A DNA stretch of 64,000 nt. It comes from Artemia franciscana. Lineage: Eukaryota; Arthropoda; Branchiopoda; Anostraca; Artemiidae. The notes beneath the pieces were generated by a model. That model had not been told where the DNA came from. It saw only the letters and a program-made list of their open reading frames with translations, and searched no databases. The stretch lies in the NCBI RefSeq assembly GCF_032884065.1, contig NW_027063379.1:620001-684000 (forward strand), given 5' to 3'. A program made the translations under genes and the position numbers. The first letter of the stretch is position 1. Each line of letters begins with the position of its first letter. Shown here piece by piece: positions 1-9,877 of this stretch.

Positions 1-365
1 CATACAATTACTTTCTATTATATAAATCAACAGATTGATTTAAAAGAAAATCAGAGGCTTAATGTCGGTCAGGATTTAAAATAAGAGCTCTGAGTCACGG
101 TGTCCTTCTAAATATCAAAAGTCTCTAAGATCCCATCACCAACTCATAAGTTATAAATACCTAATTTTTCTAATTTTTCCTCTCCCTTTAGCCCCCCAGA
201 TGGTCGAATCTGGGAAAACGACTATATCAAGTCAATTTGTGCAGCTCCCTGACACGCCTACCAATTTTCATCGTCCTAGCTCGTCCAGAAGCACCAAATC
301 ACTGAACCCCTTCCCCAACTCCCCCAAGGAGAGCGAATCCGGTACGGTTACGTCCGAATGCCCAA
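1..365 (+). repeat. Family D repeat (LINE 3' UTR-like), plus orientation
   Basis: This is the reverse complement of 1830-2120 and 3405-3760. The shared landmarks are a pyrimidine-rich block ending in CCCCCAGATGGTCGAATC, the stretch GTGCAGCTCCCTGACACGCC, and a run beginning GAGCTCTGAGTCAC. The same order recurs at 41640 and 43140 in this orientation. The short open frame across 200-415 is a translation of the repeat and is not called. Confidence 0.8.
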
Positions 366-1134
366 ACTTCTTTGTTTTTTCTCACTTAAGAAAAACAGAA
401 AAACTTTTTTGCTGAAAGAAGTAGACCTAGTCTTTTTTTATAAGTCAAAAGTGATTGGAGATCAATCAACCATGGGGGTATTTTCCAGGGGTAAATACCC
501 CCCTCCCCCGAAAGAAAAATAGAATCCTCGTTTAAATACTTTCAGAAGCACTTAGGCCTATTTGCCTATTCATAATAAGAAAGCATTATGGAGCAACCTC
601 CCTCACGTAATAGGCTAATTTATGTTCGTTTTAAATTATAATGTCGGTCCTTACATTCTTTTGAAAAACTTTTGTTCGTCCTCTTTCAAATTTTAAGTTT
701 AAATTACCAACGCTAAAATCAAATTAGTTACTCAGACTATAACATTAAAAAAGATTGTTTTCAGTTGCTAGCGAGCTAAACAAATGAATTTATAATTAAC
801 CCGATGAACAAAATTTCGACTGAAAATTAAGTTTGAAAGGTTTCCGTTCTAAAAGGATGAAAACGAAAAGATAAGAATCAATTTCCTTGTTTTGAAGTGT
901 GTGTGTTTCGATAACAAAGTGGGTGATGTGAATGGCCAAGAGACTTACTAAGTTGGTATATAAGAATTTAAAAGCTGGTACTGGTCCGGTTGTTGATGGT
1001 ATACCAATAAAGTTATTTAAGAACCTTCTTATCATTTTTATGCTGATAATTGTTTGTCTTTGTAATTCTATATATAAAGTAATGTAACTCTGTCTTCACG
1101 TTACGGAGTAGCTAGTCCAGTGTGTACAGTAGAA
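366..1134. other. AT-rich spacer with repeat scraps
   Basis: No gene is visible. At 429-470 there is a scrap resembling family E (AAGTCAAAAGTGATTGGAG), at 474-515 a GGGGTATTTTCC/AATACCCCCC minisatellite-like scrap, and near 630-660 a decayed end of the family A palindrome. The rest is unassigned. Confidence 0.5.
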
Positions 1135-2202
1135 ACACTTAGAGTGGAGGGATCGGGATGAAACTTGATGGGGAAAATAAGCGCAAGTCCCAGATACATG
1201 ATTGACATAATTGAAACTGATTCGCTGTCTTTGGGGTAGTTGGGGGGGAGTAATTCTTAAAAATTAGAAAAAATGAGGTATTTTCAACTTACGAACGGGT
1301 GATCGGATCTCAATGAAATTTGATGTTTAGAAGGATATCGTGTCTTAGAGCTCTTATTTTAAATCCCGACCGGATCTGGTGACGGGGGCAGAGAGTTGGG
1401 ATGGGGAAACCTAAAACTTGGAAAATACTTAGAGTGGAGGGATCGGGATGAAACATGGTGGGGAAAATAAACACAAGTCCTAGATAGATGATTGACATAA
1501 ACGGAACGGATCCGCTCTCTTTGGGGTAGTGGGGGGGGGGGGTATTTCTGAAAAATTAAAAAAAATAGGTATTTTTAACTTACGAACGGGTGATCGGATC
1601 TCAATGAAATTTGATATTTAGAAGGATATCGTGGCTCAGAGCTCTTATTTTAAACCCGACCGGATCTGGTGACATTGGGGGGGGAGGAGTTGAAGGGGGA
1701 AATCTTGGAAAAACACTTGGAGTGGAGGAATCGGGATGAAGCTTGGTGGATAGAATAAACAAATATCCTTGATACGTGATTGACAGAATCGTACTGGATT
1801 CGCTCTCTTTGGGGGAGTTAGAGGGAGGGGTTCAGTGATTTGGCGAGTTCGGTGCTTCTGGACGTGCTAGGGCGATGAAAATTGGTAGGCGTGTCAGGGA
1901 GCTGCACAATTTGACTTGATAAAGTCGTTTTCCCAGATTCGACCATCTGGGGGGCAAAAGGGAGAGGAAAAATTAGGTATTTATAACTTTCGAGTGGGTG
2001 ATCGGATCTTAATGAATTTTGATATTTAGGAGGACTTTGTGACTCAGAGCTCTTATTTTAAATCTTGACCGGCATTAAGCCTCTTATTTTCCTTTTTAAA
2101 TCAATCTATTGATTCATAGAATTTTGTTAGAGCTCATACCATATGATCTCTTGACTCTTAGCTCTTCTCCCCTCGTCACAAGTGCCATATGAGCTCTTAG
2201 CT
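1135..2202 (-). repeat. Family D: tandem units of about 289 bp
   Basis: The motif CTTAGAGTGGAGGGATCGGG recurs at about 1138, 1428 and 1716, giving spacings of 290 and 288 bp. Each unit also carries GATCGGATCT..ATGAAATTTGATATTTAGAAGGA and a G-rich tract. After the last unit comes the block with CAGGGAGCTGCACAATTTGA, then the AGAGCTCATACCATATGATCTC segment that at 3750-3835 directly follows a reverse-transcriptase frame. The array is therefore probably the 3' UTR of that LINE, read on the minus strand. Confidence 0.8.
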
Positions 2203-3402
2203 CTTGTTTTATATTTAATTTCTGGACGTTTTTGAATTAATGCATGTTTTGATCTTGGCTCTCCGCACATAAATAATTAAAACGAAATTTGCATATTAAT
2301 TAATTGCAATTAATCGGAAGATTTTGAAAAAAAAGAAGCGAAGGAGAAGGCCTAGTTGCCCTCCAAGTTTTTGATTACTCAAAAAAGCAAGTAGAACTTT
2401 TAATTTTTTACAAACGTAAGCAACTAGAACTTTTAATTTTTTACAAACGTAAGCAACTAGAACTATTAATTTTTTGCAAACGTTTTCATTGGTAAAAAAT
2501 ATACGTAACTTACGAATTAACTTACGTAACAAACTTCTATATTCGTATGTTTTAATTGCGTATATGAGGGGGTTCAACCCTCGTCTTTACACTAAAGCTT
2601 AGATTGTGTCCCAATTCCTTAAGAATGACCTCTGAACCACAAAGGCCGTAGAATAAATAGTTGAAATTACTAAAAATACTTTAGCGGAAAGAGTGAGGTA
2701 TAACGAGGTTTTAATGCTGCTCCTTACTTTCAGTAGAAAAAACTTTTCATATTTATTTTTTCCTTGTTTTTTTCAAATAAAGCTAGAAAATCCTGCGCCC
2801 CCTTCATTGAAATTCTCTTTTACCATGAGAAGTCTCTCCATAGAAATATCCTACCAAGTAACCCCCCCCCCCACCCTCAAATCTCCCCCCTAAACCAAAA
2901 ACATCCCCCTGAAAACATATGTACACTTCCCAGTAACCATTGCTATATGTAAACCCAGGTCAAGGTTTTCAACTTACAGCCCCTCCCACGGGGACTACGA
3001 GGGAGAATGTCATCCCTAAAGAAATAGTTATTAGGTTTTTCGACTATGGTGAATAAAATGGCTATCTCAGAATTTTGATCTGGTGACTTTAGGGAAAAAT
3101 GAGCGCGGGAAGGGGCCTAGGTGCCCTCCAATTTTTTTGGTAACTTAAAAAGGGCACTAGAGCTTTTAATTTCCGTTAGAATGATCCCTCTCGCAAGATT
3201 CTAGGACCACTCAGTCGACAAGATCACCCCTGGGAAAAAAAACAAGAAAACAAACTAACACGCATCCGTGATCTGTCTTTTGGCAAAAAATACGAAATTC
3301 CACATTTTTGTAGATAGGAGCTTGAAACTTCTACATCAGGGTTCTCTGTGCGCTGAATCTGATGGTGTGATTTTCGTTAAGATTCTATGACTTTTAGGGG
3401 TC
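2203..3402 (-). mobile_element. Family A helentron-like element, truncated, minus strand
   Basis: Reading from 3402 downward, the order matches the better copies at 29.8, 55.0 and 59.7 kb: AATCTTAACGAAAATCACACC, a segment with TTTGCCAAAAGACAGATCACGG, a broken poly-A/T tract, AAAAATTGGAGGGCACC, the CTATCTC/GAGATAG block and then the palindromic 3' part. It lacks the TC-start end and stops at the internal AACAAG junction at 2203. It separates two stretches of family D and so probably inserted into family D DNA. It is non-coding. Confidence 0.75.
2393..2485. repeat. 33-bp minisatellite, nearly three units
   Basis: The units start at 2393, 2426 and 2459, each beginning AGAAC and containing TTAATTTTTTACAAACG. 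They are exactly 33 bp apart, and the third is partial. This is a local tandem expansion inside the family A copy; other copies carry the segment once. It creates a repetitive minus-strand open frame that is not a gene. Confidence 0.9.
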
Positions 3403-3777
3403 TTGGATTCGCTCTCTTTGGGGGAGTTGTGGGGAGGGGTTCAGTGATTTTGTGAGTTTGGTGCTTCTGGACGTGCTGGGACGATGAAAACTGATAGGCG
3501 TATCAGGGAGCTGCACAATTTGACTTGATAAAGTCGTTTTCCCAGATTCGACCATCTGGGGGGCTAAAGGGAGAGGAAAAAATAGAAAAAATTAGGTATT
3601 TATAACTTACGAGTGGGTGATCGGATCTTAATAAATCTTGATATTTAGAAGGACATCGTGACTCAGAGCTCTTATTTTAAATCCTGACTGGCATTAATCC
3701 TCTTATTTTCCTTTTTAAATCAATCTATTGATTCATAGAATTTTATTAGAGCTCATACGATATGATCTCTATACTCT
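3403..3777 (-). repeat. Family D segment directly downstream of a LINE RT remnant
   Basis: This is a close copy of 1795-2200, with GGATTCGCTCTCTTTGGGGG at the low end and the GAGCTC..CATATG block at the high end. On the minus strand it follows, without a gap, the end of the reverse-transcriptase frame at 3778. This adjacency is the main evidence that family D is a LINE 3' UTR. Confidence 0.75.
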
Positions 3778-4490
3778 TCACTCTTCTCGCCTCGTCACAA
3801 GTGCCATATGAGCTCTTAGCTCTTGTTTCTTTATACAGACTACAGGATCCTTCACATTAAGCTTTAAAACAATCTCAGTGTTACTAAAAGAAAGGGGGAA
3901 ACCAAGTAAAAATTTACAAAATTTAAAATAAGAAACTTTAATTGGCGAAAGATCAGAAGGTCTGAAATTTCGGAAGAGGAGGGATGGGAACAATACGTGA
4001 GGCAGAGCAACAGCGCTATACATACGACCAAGGACGTCCCGACGGTGAAGACCCCGAAAACGAATTAAAAGACCAAATGCCTTGCGTAGTTTCAGCTGAA
4101 CATGCTGAACCAGGACTGGTTTAAAATCTCTTTTCGAAGCAGCATAAGGTAATCCCAAATAAGTGACTATTGGCGACAACTGAAAAATAACACAACTACC
4201 GCAATCAAGAGTCGCCCTGCCATTATCCTCTAAACAATTTACAACAAAAAATTGACATTTTTCAAAATAGATAGAAAGGCCCAAACCTTTTAAACAATTA
4301 ATTAAATATTAAAATTAGAAACAAGACTAGACTTGGACCAGCTTAGAATGATAATGTCATCAGCATATGCAATGTAAGACAGATTTCGAGATAATGAAAC
4401 AAAAGAGCAGGAAAGAGAATTAAGGGCAGTAGCTAAACAAGAATTGAATATGTAAGGAAAAATAATTCCATCTTCAAGATACATCATTAG
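3778..4490 (-). pseudogene. LINE reverse transcriptase remnant (C-terminal RT region)
   Basis: Two overlapping minus-strand frames (4487-4302 and 4284-3778) together read as the second half of a non-LTR reverse transcriptase. The order is a GIIFPYIFN segment (the family usually shows GxxLSPYLFN), the catalytic YADDIIILS box, then GLGLSIYFEKC, a VTYLGLPY segment and a KAFGLLIRFRGLHR thumb-like region. One 1-base loss near 4300, in an AT run, shifts the frame. The endonuclease and N-terminal RT are missing, so this is a 5'-truncated dead copy. The frame ends inside the family D repeat. The clade is unclear, possibly CR1/Jockey-like. The protein would have copied its own RNA at a nicked target. 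Confidence 0.75.
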
Positions 4491-4599
4491 CAGGTGGTCA
4501 GAATTCCTTAATGTGGCTGAATTAGCGCAATGGATGTTTCCTAAATTTGTGTAGATATATTTGTTATATGGTTTTAAGATATATTAAATAATAAAAAAA

Positions 4600-4875
4600 A
4601 CAAGTTATTTTAACTGAAAGTAAGGAGCAACATTAAAACTTAAAACGAACAGAAATTACTCTGTATATGAAAGGGGCTGTTCTCTCTTCAACACCCTGTT
4701 CTTTACGCTAAAGTTTGACTCTTTCTCTCCATTCCACCTTTTAAAACATTAAAAAACTTTAGTAAAGAGCGGGGGTGTTGAAGAGAGAACAGCCCCTTTC
4801 ATATACGAAGTAATTTCTGTTCGTTTTAAGTTTTAATTTCGCTCCTTAGCCTACTTTCAGTTAAAAAAAACTTGT
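4600..4875. repeat. Large palindrome, family A 3' end
   Basis: The left arm at 4600-4716 and the right arm at 4754-4875 are imperfect reverse complements of roughly 120 bp around a loop of about 37 bp. Both arms carry ACTGAAAGTAAGGAGC, TTAAAACTTAAAACGAACAG and CTTTACGCTAAAG or their complements. The same palindrome recurs at 44523-44791 and, shortened, at 56363-56482. Confidence 0.85.
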
Positions 4876-5870
4876 TTTATTGAATTTCCGAACGTTTTTG
4901 AATTAATGCTTGTTTTGATTTTAGCTCTCCGCGCATGAATAATTACAACGAATATTGCACATTAATTTATAGTTTTAGCTAAATGGCCTTCTCATAGTTT
5001 TGATCTGACGATTTTGAAAAAAAGGAGCGGAGGAGTAGACCTAGCTGCCCTCCAATTTTTCGATTACTTAAAAGGTAACTAGAACTTTTAATTTTACGAT
5101 TGTTTTATTAGTAAAAATATATGTAATTTACGAATTAACTTACGTAACGAACTTCTATATTCGTAGGTTTTATTACGTATGTGAGGGGGTTCACGTCCTC
5201 GTCAATACCTCTCTCTTTACACTCAAGCTTAAATTTTGTCCCAATTCCTTAACAATGACCCTTGAATCACAAAGGGCGTAGAATAAAAAGTTGGAACTAC
5301 TAAAATTACTTTAGCGTAAAGAGCAAGGTATTAGGAAAAGGTGAACCCCCCATATGCGTAATAATTTCTGTTCGTTTTAAGTTTTAATGCTGCTCCTTAC
5401 TTTCAGTTGAAAAAAACTATTTCATATTTATTTTTTCATTGTTTTTAAAAGGGAACTAGAACTTTAAATTTCCGTTAGAATGAGCCCTTTCGCAACATTC
5501 TAGAACCACTGGGTCAATACAATCACCCCTGGGTAAAAAAAACAACAACAATAAAAACAAACAAACACGCATCCGTGATCTGTCTTGTGGCAAAATATAC
5601 AGAATTCCAAATTGTTGTATATAGGAGCTTGAAACTTGTAAAGTAGGGTTTTTCTGATACGCTAAATCTGATTATGCGATTTTCGTTAAGATTCTATGAC
5701 TTTTAAGTGGTGTTTCCGCCTATTTTCTAAAATAAGGCAAATTTTATCAGGCTCGTAACTTTTGATTTGTAAGTCTAAACTTGATGAAACTTATATATTT
5801 AAAATTAACATTAAAATGCGATTCTTTTGAAGAACTATTGTTATAAAAATTCAGATTTTAGTAACTTTGT
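4876..5870 (-). mobile_element. Family A element body, minus strand
   Basis: This continues from the palindrome at 4600-4875, so the copy spans 4600-5870. It contains the CAAATTTGC/TTACGTAA region, an internal GTATGTGAGGGGGTTCAC..CCTCGTC segment, the inverted CTTTACRCTNAAG pair, the T-rich tract as a poly-A run near 5535, and the GTAAAGTAGGGTTTTTCTGATACGC region. The TC start is missing, and an internal deletion lies near 5440-5460. Confidence 0.7.
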
Positions 5871-6657
5871 GCGGTCTTTATTAGATTTTACTGATGTCGC
5901 ATACCGCCAAAAATTATCTAATTAAGTTTAGGCTTATCAACGGAATCTGTCCCCATTACCGCGAAAGCCAACTGCAAGGCGAAAATCTTCGTTTCGTAAT
6001 AACAAGAAGGAGAAATTTAAAATCCTAACTTTTTTAGGCTGTCAAAATGATATTTCAGGATTGTGTTGTCACAACAGGACTGAAAAGCAAAATATTTACT
6101 TCGTTTTACTGTCTAAAATTTGTTTTTGAGTCTTGTTATGGCACTGAGGCAAAGAGATTGATGGGCCTATCATTACTTTTTTGGCAGTCCGTTTTGGGCT
6201 TTTGGTTCTGCTTTCTTTTGCAAAGAGGGATTGCTGGATCCACTATTTTCTCTCTGAAAATCCAATTTAAAATAACAAATTTCAAGACATTAAAATGTCT
6301 AATAACCAGACAAAGAGCCTGAGTCATAGATCTCAGCAAAGAATATATAACAGGTTTTTCGGAAGTGACTCAGAAAAAGCAAGTCTCTGACTGAGATCGG
6401 GTGCTCGAGAGACCGAGTATTGGGCATGTTGCAATCCATCAAAGATTCTGCCTGAGATTATGTCTGTGACCGACTACCGGTCGGTTTACCAAGAGTCATA
6501 ACACCCATAGCCCAGGAAATATGCAGCTTGGGCTGTTCATTTGGGCATTGGGATGAGCTTTGAAGGCAAATTATAGTGAAATCACAGGAAAAACATTTTA
6601 GCCTAACAATAACTAGGCTACTTTCTTCGTAAACACCCTATTTTCTAGACTTCTAGC
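5871..6657. other. Unassigned sequence
   Basis: No feature is recognised. The open frames at 6047-6322 and on the opposite strand mirror each other and have no recognisable domain. A small hairpin (ACCGAC-TACCG-GTCGGT) lies near 6470-6490. Confidence 0.4.
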
Positions 6658-7718
6658 CAAACACGGAATATTGTATTGACTGTTTAAAAAAAAAAACTAT
6701 TAGCAGCCTATTCCAAAAATATCATTAGCAACCTCTGCAAATAAAATAATATATCCTAGGCTGCTTCGTTCACTGCGTAGTTCTAAGTCTGCTGCTCTTT
6801 TCTTTTAGAAACACTTTGGGGTAACTACTTTAGTATAGGTAGCGCTGTGAAAAGAAAAACCCGAGGAATAATCGAGATCATTCGACATCACGTCATTTTT
6901 TAATAGTGTTTCGAGCAGTGGTTCCGAGATTTATTTTTTTTTAGCTCACGGACCAATTTTTATTCTAAGAACTTTTTCACGATCCCAGCCTCACTAATTA
7001 ACTACAAATAAGGAAAATAGGAAATTTTGAATCTTAATGAATAAATGGTAGACAGAGACGTAAAAATAAAATATTTTTGGGGAGAAGTATTTATTGAAAT
7101 TATAATTTTCGTTTTAAAATAAAATAAATGAATGACTTTAAAAAAAAAACCAATGGGATAATTCAACCAATGTTTGTAAACATTAAATATAAATCTCCAC
7201 GAGCTTAATCTGCAGTCAGCACTGAAACAACACAAAATCAAATAAGAAGACGTATAAGCAATTAACACCTTTTGTATCCATAATACTGACTATAAATTTT
7301 GATTGATTTCGAAGCCTATTTCTTGCAAATATTTATGTAAATAATTTGTAATTTAATTGTAAGTCCATTTTTTGCAAATATTTTTCGCAATAATTTAGCA
7401 TCTCACCGTTTTTTAAAGGATGTTAGTGAATCTCCTCCTTCTCGGTATAAAATTTATTAGGGAATCCTCCCCAGTCGAAAAATGTCCATGTAATTCAAAT
7501 TAAAAAATACAATATTTAACAATGGATAAATTTTATACCCTATGGCCTTATACACCAGAATTGATATGGGTCATGTGATTCCCAAAGGCAAAGCTTAAAG
7601 ACTTGTCAACTAAGCTGAAAATAATATCTATTTAAAAAATTTATCAGATATTTGGGGGAAAAAATAGGTGTGAAAAAGGGACTATTTGACTTTCAATCTC
7701 TTTGGTCATAGGCAGTGC
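6658..7718 (+). repeat. Dispersed repeat copy 1, left part (host of the hAT)
   Basis: From AAACACGGAATATTG onward this matches 21048-22100 nearly base for base for about 1 kb, with small indels; copy 2 has a roughly 17-bp insertion near 21550 and lacks about 30 bp near 21998. The match continues on the far side of the hAT at 18162. The last 320 bp (about 7395-7718) are also about 75-80% similar to 18255-18590, so the repeat contains at least two tandem sub-units. Confidence 0.9.
7711..7718 (+). repeat. hAT target site duplication, left
   Basis: GGCAGTGC lies immediately before the left terminal inverted repeat and is repeated exactly at 18162-18169. The paralogous empty site near 22088-22095 has it once. 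Eight base pairs is the usual hAT duplication length. Confidence 0.95.
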
Positions 7719-7730
7719 CAGTGTTGCGAT
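7719..7730 (+). repeat. hAT left terminal inverted repeat
   Basis: CAGTGTTGCGAT pairs perfectly with 18150-18161. It starts with CAG, as hAT ends usually do. Confidence 0.95.
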
Positions 7731-7735
7731 GGGTG

Positions 7736-7846
7736 GTACAATTGTACCAGATTCAGTACTTTTTTCTCTGACCTGTACATCTGTACAACTTTTTTTTAAA
7801 GTCAGAAAATCAGTACATTTACGTCGAACTGGTACAAATTCAGTAC
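7736..7846 (+). promoter_or_regulatory. Subterminal GTAC cluster of the hAT
   Basis: Eight GTAC tetramers fall in about 110 bp (7736, 7744, 7756, 7775, 7783, 7813, 7832, 7843), several as CAGTACATTT or GGTACAAATT. The other end has four (18018, 18088, 18107, 18130). Subterminal repeats bound by transposase are known in hAT elements such as Ac. That this cluster has that role is inference. Confidence 0.45.
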
Positions 7847-8031
7847 ATTTTCTCCAAAACTAAAAAAAACGACGATTTTTACTTGTAAACGGAACCTTTA
7901 TCATTCATTGCAATGGCAAATACTCTTGCGACTTGTCTGTCTGCTTTTATTTAGAGGTTAACTCTATGGTAAATTTGGAGTCGTTACGGAAAACGGAAAG
8001 TTGCCGCGGATTTTCAAAAACTAAAAATGCT

Positions 8032-8049
8032 ATCATCTTAACTCCAGTT
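8032..8049 (+). repeat. LINE target site duplication, left
   Basis: ATCATCTTAACTCCAGTT (18 bp) is repeated exactly at 13741-13758. It fixes the 5' boundary of the LINE at 8050. Confidence 0.95.
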
Positions 8050-8176
8050 GAAGTAGAAAAAGATTAAAACGGTGGGATGATAAATCTTTCTTTTAAGTTT
8101 ATATTTTTTTCTAGTTTTACTCAATCTTTGAAAAATTTTAAAAGCGAAAAATAGTAAGTTTTGAGAACTGGGCAAA

Positions 8177-9877
8177 ATGGACAATATAGGGGGGCCATTA
8201 TGGCCAACCCCTCAACCCCAACCCTTATTTTGGGTTCAGCAATCGCCTACTGGTGAATGGACTTTTGGCAGCCCAGAACATTACCAAACCCAGCCAATGC
8301 AAATATGGCATGATCCCAAAAATGGATCCAATCAGTTTCCATTTGCTGGCTCCCCTCAATCAGTGACATACCAAACAATTACAAGCCCAGGTCAGAGTCA
8401 AGCCATAAGATACTATAATCAAACAGATACAAATCAATGGATAAACACAAACAAAGAGAATAAGACAGTAAAAGTGAAAAATAAAAGAGAAACAATCAAG
8501 GAACATATCCAGCTGTCAGTACAGAATAGATTTGAAGTTTTAAGTGATGAAGCAGCAAATGAGAGTGACAATGAAAGCTATATGGGCGAAGCAGTTTCCT
8601 GCAGGGAGGCTGAAGGTATGCCGAGCATCAGTAATGATATTAACAATGAAAGAAGAAGAGAAGAAAATCCTAGAATTTTGTCCCCAACAGTGACAAACAC
8701 CCTTGCAATCCCTAAGGGACATGAAAAAGTTAACCTGGAAAACAAAGCAAAAAACAGAAAACCTCTCCCAATGACTGTAATTACCAATGCAAGCATAGAA
8801 TACAACTGCAGTGTAAATATAATCCTCACAGAACACAACAAGCAGTTCCCTGACCACAGCACAATTATCAAAAACTTGAAGAATATATTAAAGGAAAACA
8901 AGTTTGAATATGACTTGGTAAAGAACAATGAACTATTAATAGTACATTCTCAAAATGAAAATTCCAAAGAATTATTGTTGAAGACTACAAAACTAGGTAG
9001 CTTAAGTGTAATGGTTGAACTAAGAAAAAAGTTAGTCCGTGGTGTCATTAAAGGTGTGAATTTAAAAATGACAGAAGCTGATATAAAGGAATGTTTGGAC
9101 ACAGAATTAAAAATTCACCAAATAAAAAGACTAAAACTTTTTAACAAAGAAACAAGAAAAACAGAAGACAGCAAAGCCGTGTTAATCACTTTTGTAAGTG
9201 ACACCTTGCCTTCCCATATTTGGTTTGCAGGAAGACCTAAAGAAATTGCTCAATATAACGGGCCAATCACTCAGTGCCACAATTGCCAAAAATTTGGCCA
9301 TATCAAAACAGTGTGCAGATCACCAAAACCATTTTGCCTTAGATGTGGAAAATCTCACCACTCTAAAGACTGTCCATTAAAAACTGAGCCAGTAGAAACA
9401 AGAAATACAAAATATGACTGTGTAAACTGCAATGGTAACCATACAACTACATCCGCTACTTGCCCACAAAGAAGACAAAACAAGATTATTACAAAAATTG
9501 CAGAAACCCAAAATATAGGCATAAAAAGAGCTGAATCAGCATACAAATCTTATGCGCAAGTTGCAAACAAACAACATTCAAAAACTAGTCAATTTTATCT
9601 AAACAAAGAAGAATTTCCTCCAATATCAAGAGACCAAGAATTAGAAATTCAAAGTGATGTACAAACAGTGGTGAAAAAGATAATAAAAGAAATTGCAAGA
9701 AATCCAAGAATATTTGACACAAGCTCAATTCCAGTTGAAGAAAAAATCAATAGCTTATGCAAAGTTATTGAACAAATCACAAATATTAAAATAAGCCCAA
9801 GAGAAATCAATGAACCAGAATTAGACAGAGCATTCAAAGTTAGAAACGAAAGCACACTCAACCAACTGATATGTTAG
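8177..9877 (+). CDS. LINE ORF1, Gag-like nucleic-acid-binding protein
   Basis: This is an intact 566-residue frame. The N-terminal third is polar and low in complexity (P/Q-rich, then acidic), with an NRFEVLSDE segment near residue 115 seen in many LINE ORF1 proteins. Around 205-360 is the folded region usually found before the knuckles. Three zinc knuckles follow: C367-C370-H375-C380, C387-C390-H395-C399 and a longer-spaced C415-C418-H422-C429. The protein is expected to bind LINE RNA and form the ribonucleoprotein that carries ORF2 protein to DNA. The stop overlaps the ORF2 start in ATGTTAG, so ORF2 may be translated by reinitiation. No defect is visible. The ATG at 8177 lies about 127 bp inside the element and is the first in frame. 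Confidence 0.93.
   Translation: MDNIGGPLWPTPQPQPLFWVQQSPTGEWTFGSPEHYQTQPMQIWHDPKNGSNQFPFAGSPQSVTYQTITSPGQSQAIRYYNQTDTNQWINTNKENKTVKVKNKRETIKEHIQLSVQNRFEVLSDEAANESDNESYMGEAVSCREAEGMPSISNDINNERRREENPRILSPTVTNTLAIPKGHEKVNLENKAKNRKPLPMTVITNASIEYNCSVNIILTEHNKQFPDHSTIIKNLKNILKENKFEYDLVKNNELLIVHSQNENSKELLLKTTKLGSLSVMVELRKKLVRGVIKGVNLKMTEADIKECLDTELKIHQIKRLKLFNKETRKTEDSKAVLITFVSDTLPSHIWFAGRPKEIAQYNGPITQCHNCQKFGHIKTVCRSPKPFCLRCGKSHHSKDCPLKTEPVETRNTKYDCVNCNGNHTTTSATCPQRRQNKIITKIAETQNIGIKRAESAYKSYAQVANKQHSKTSQFYLNKEEFPPISRDQELEIQSDVQTVVKKIIKEIARNPRIFDTSSIPVEEKINSLCKVIEQITNIKISPREINEPELDRAFKVRNESTLNQLIC

Noticed and set aside
200-415. 71-codon open frame
   Set aside because: It is a translation of family D, which recurs in the window in both orientations.
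8540-8928. Minus-strand frames over ORF1
   Set aside because: They are antisense shadows of the LINE ORF1 zinc-knuckle protein; the same applies to minus frames over ORF2 and the hAT transposase.
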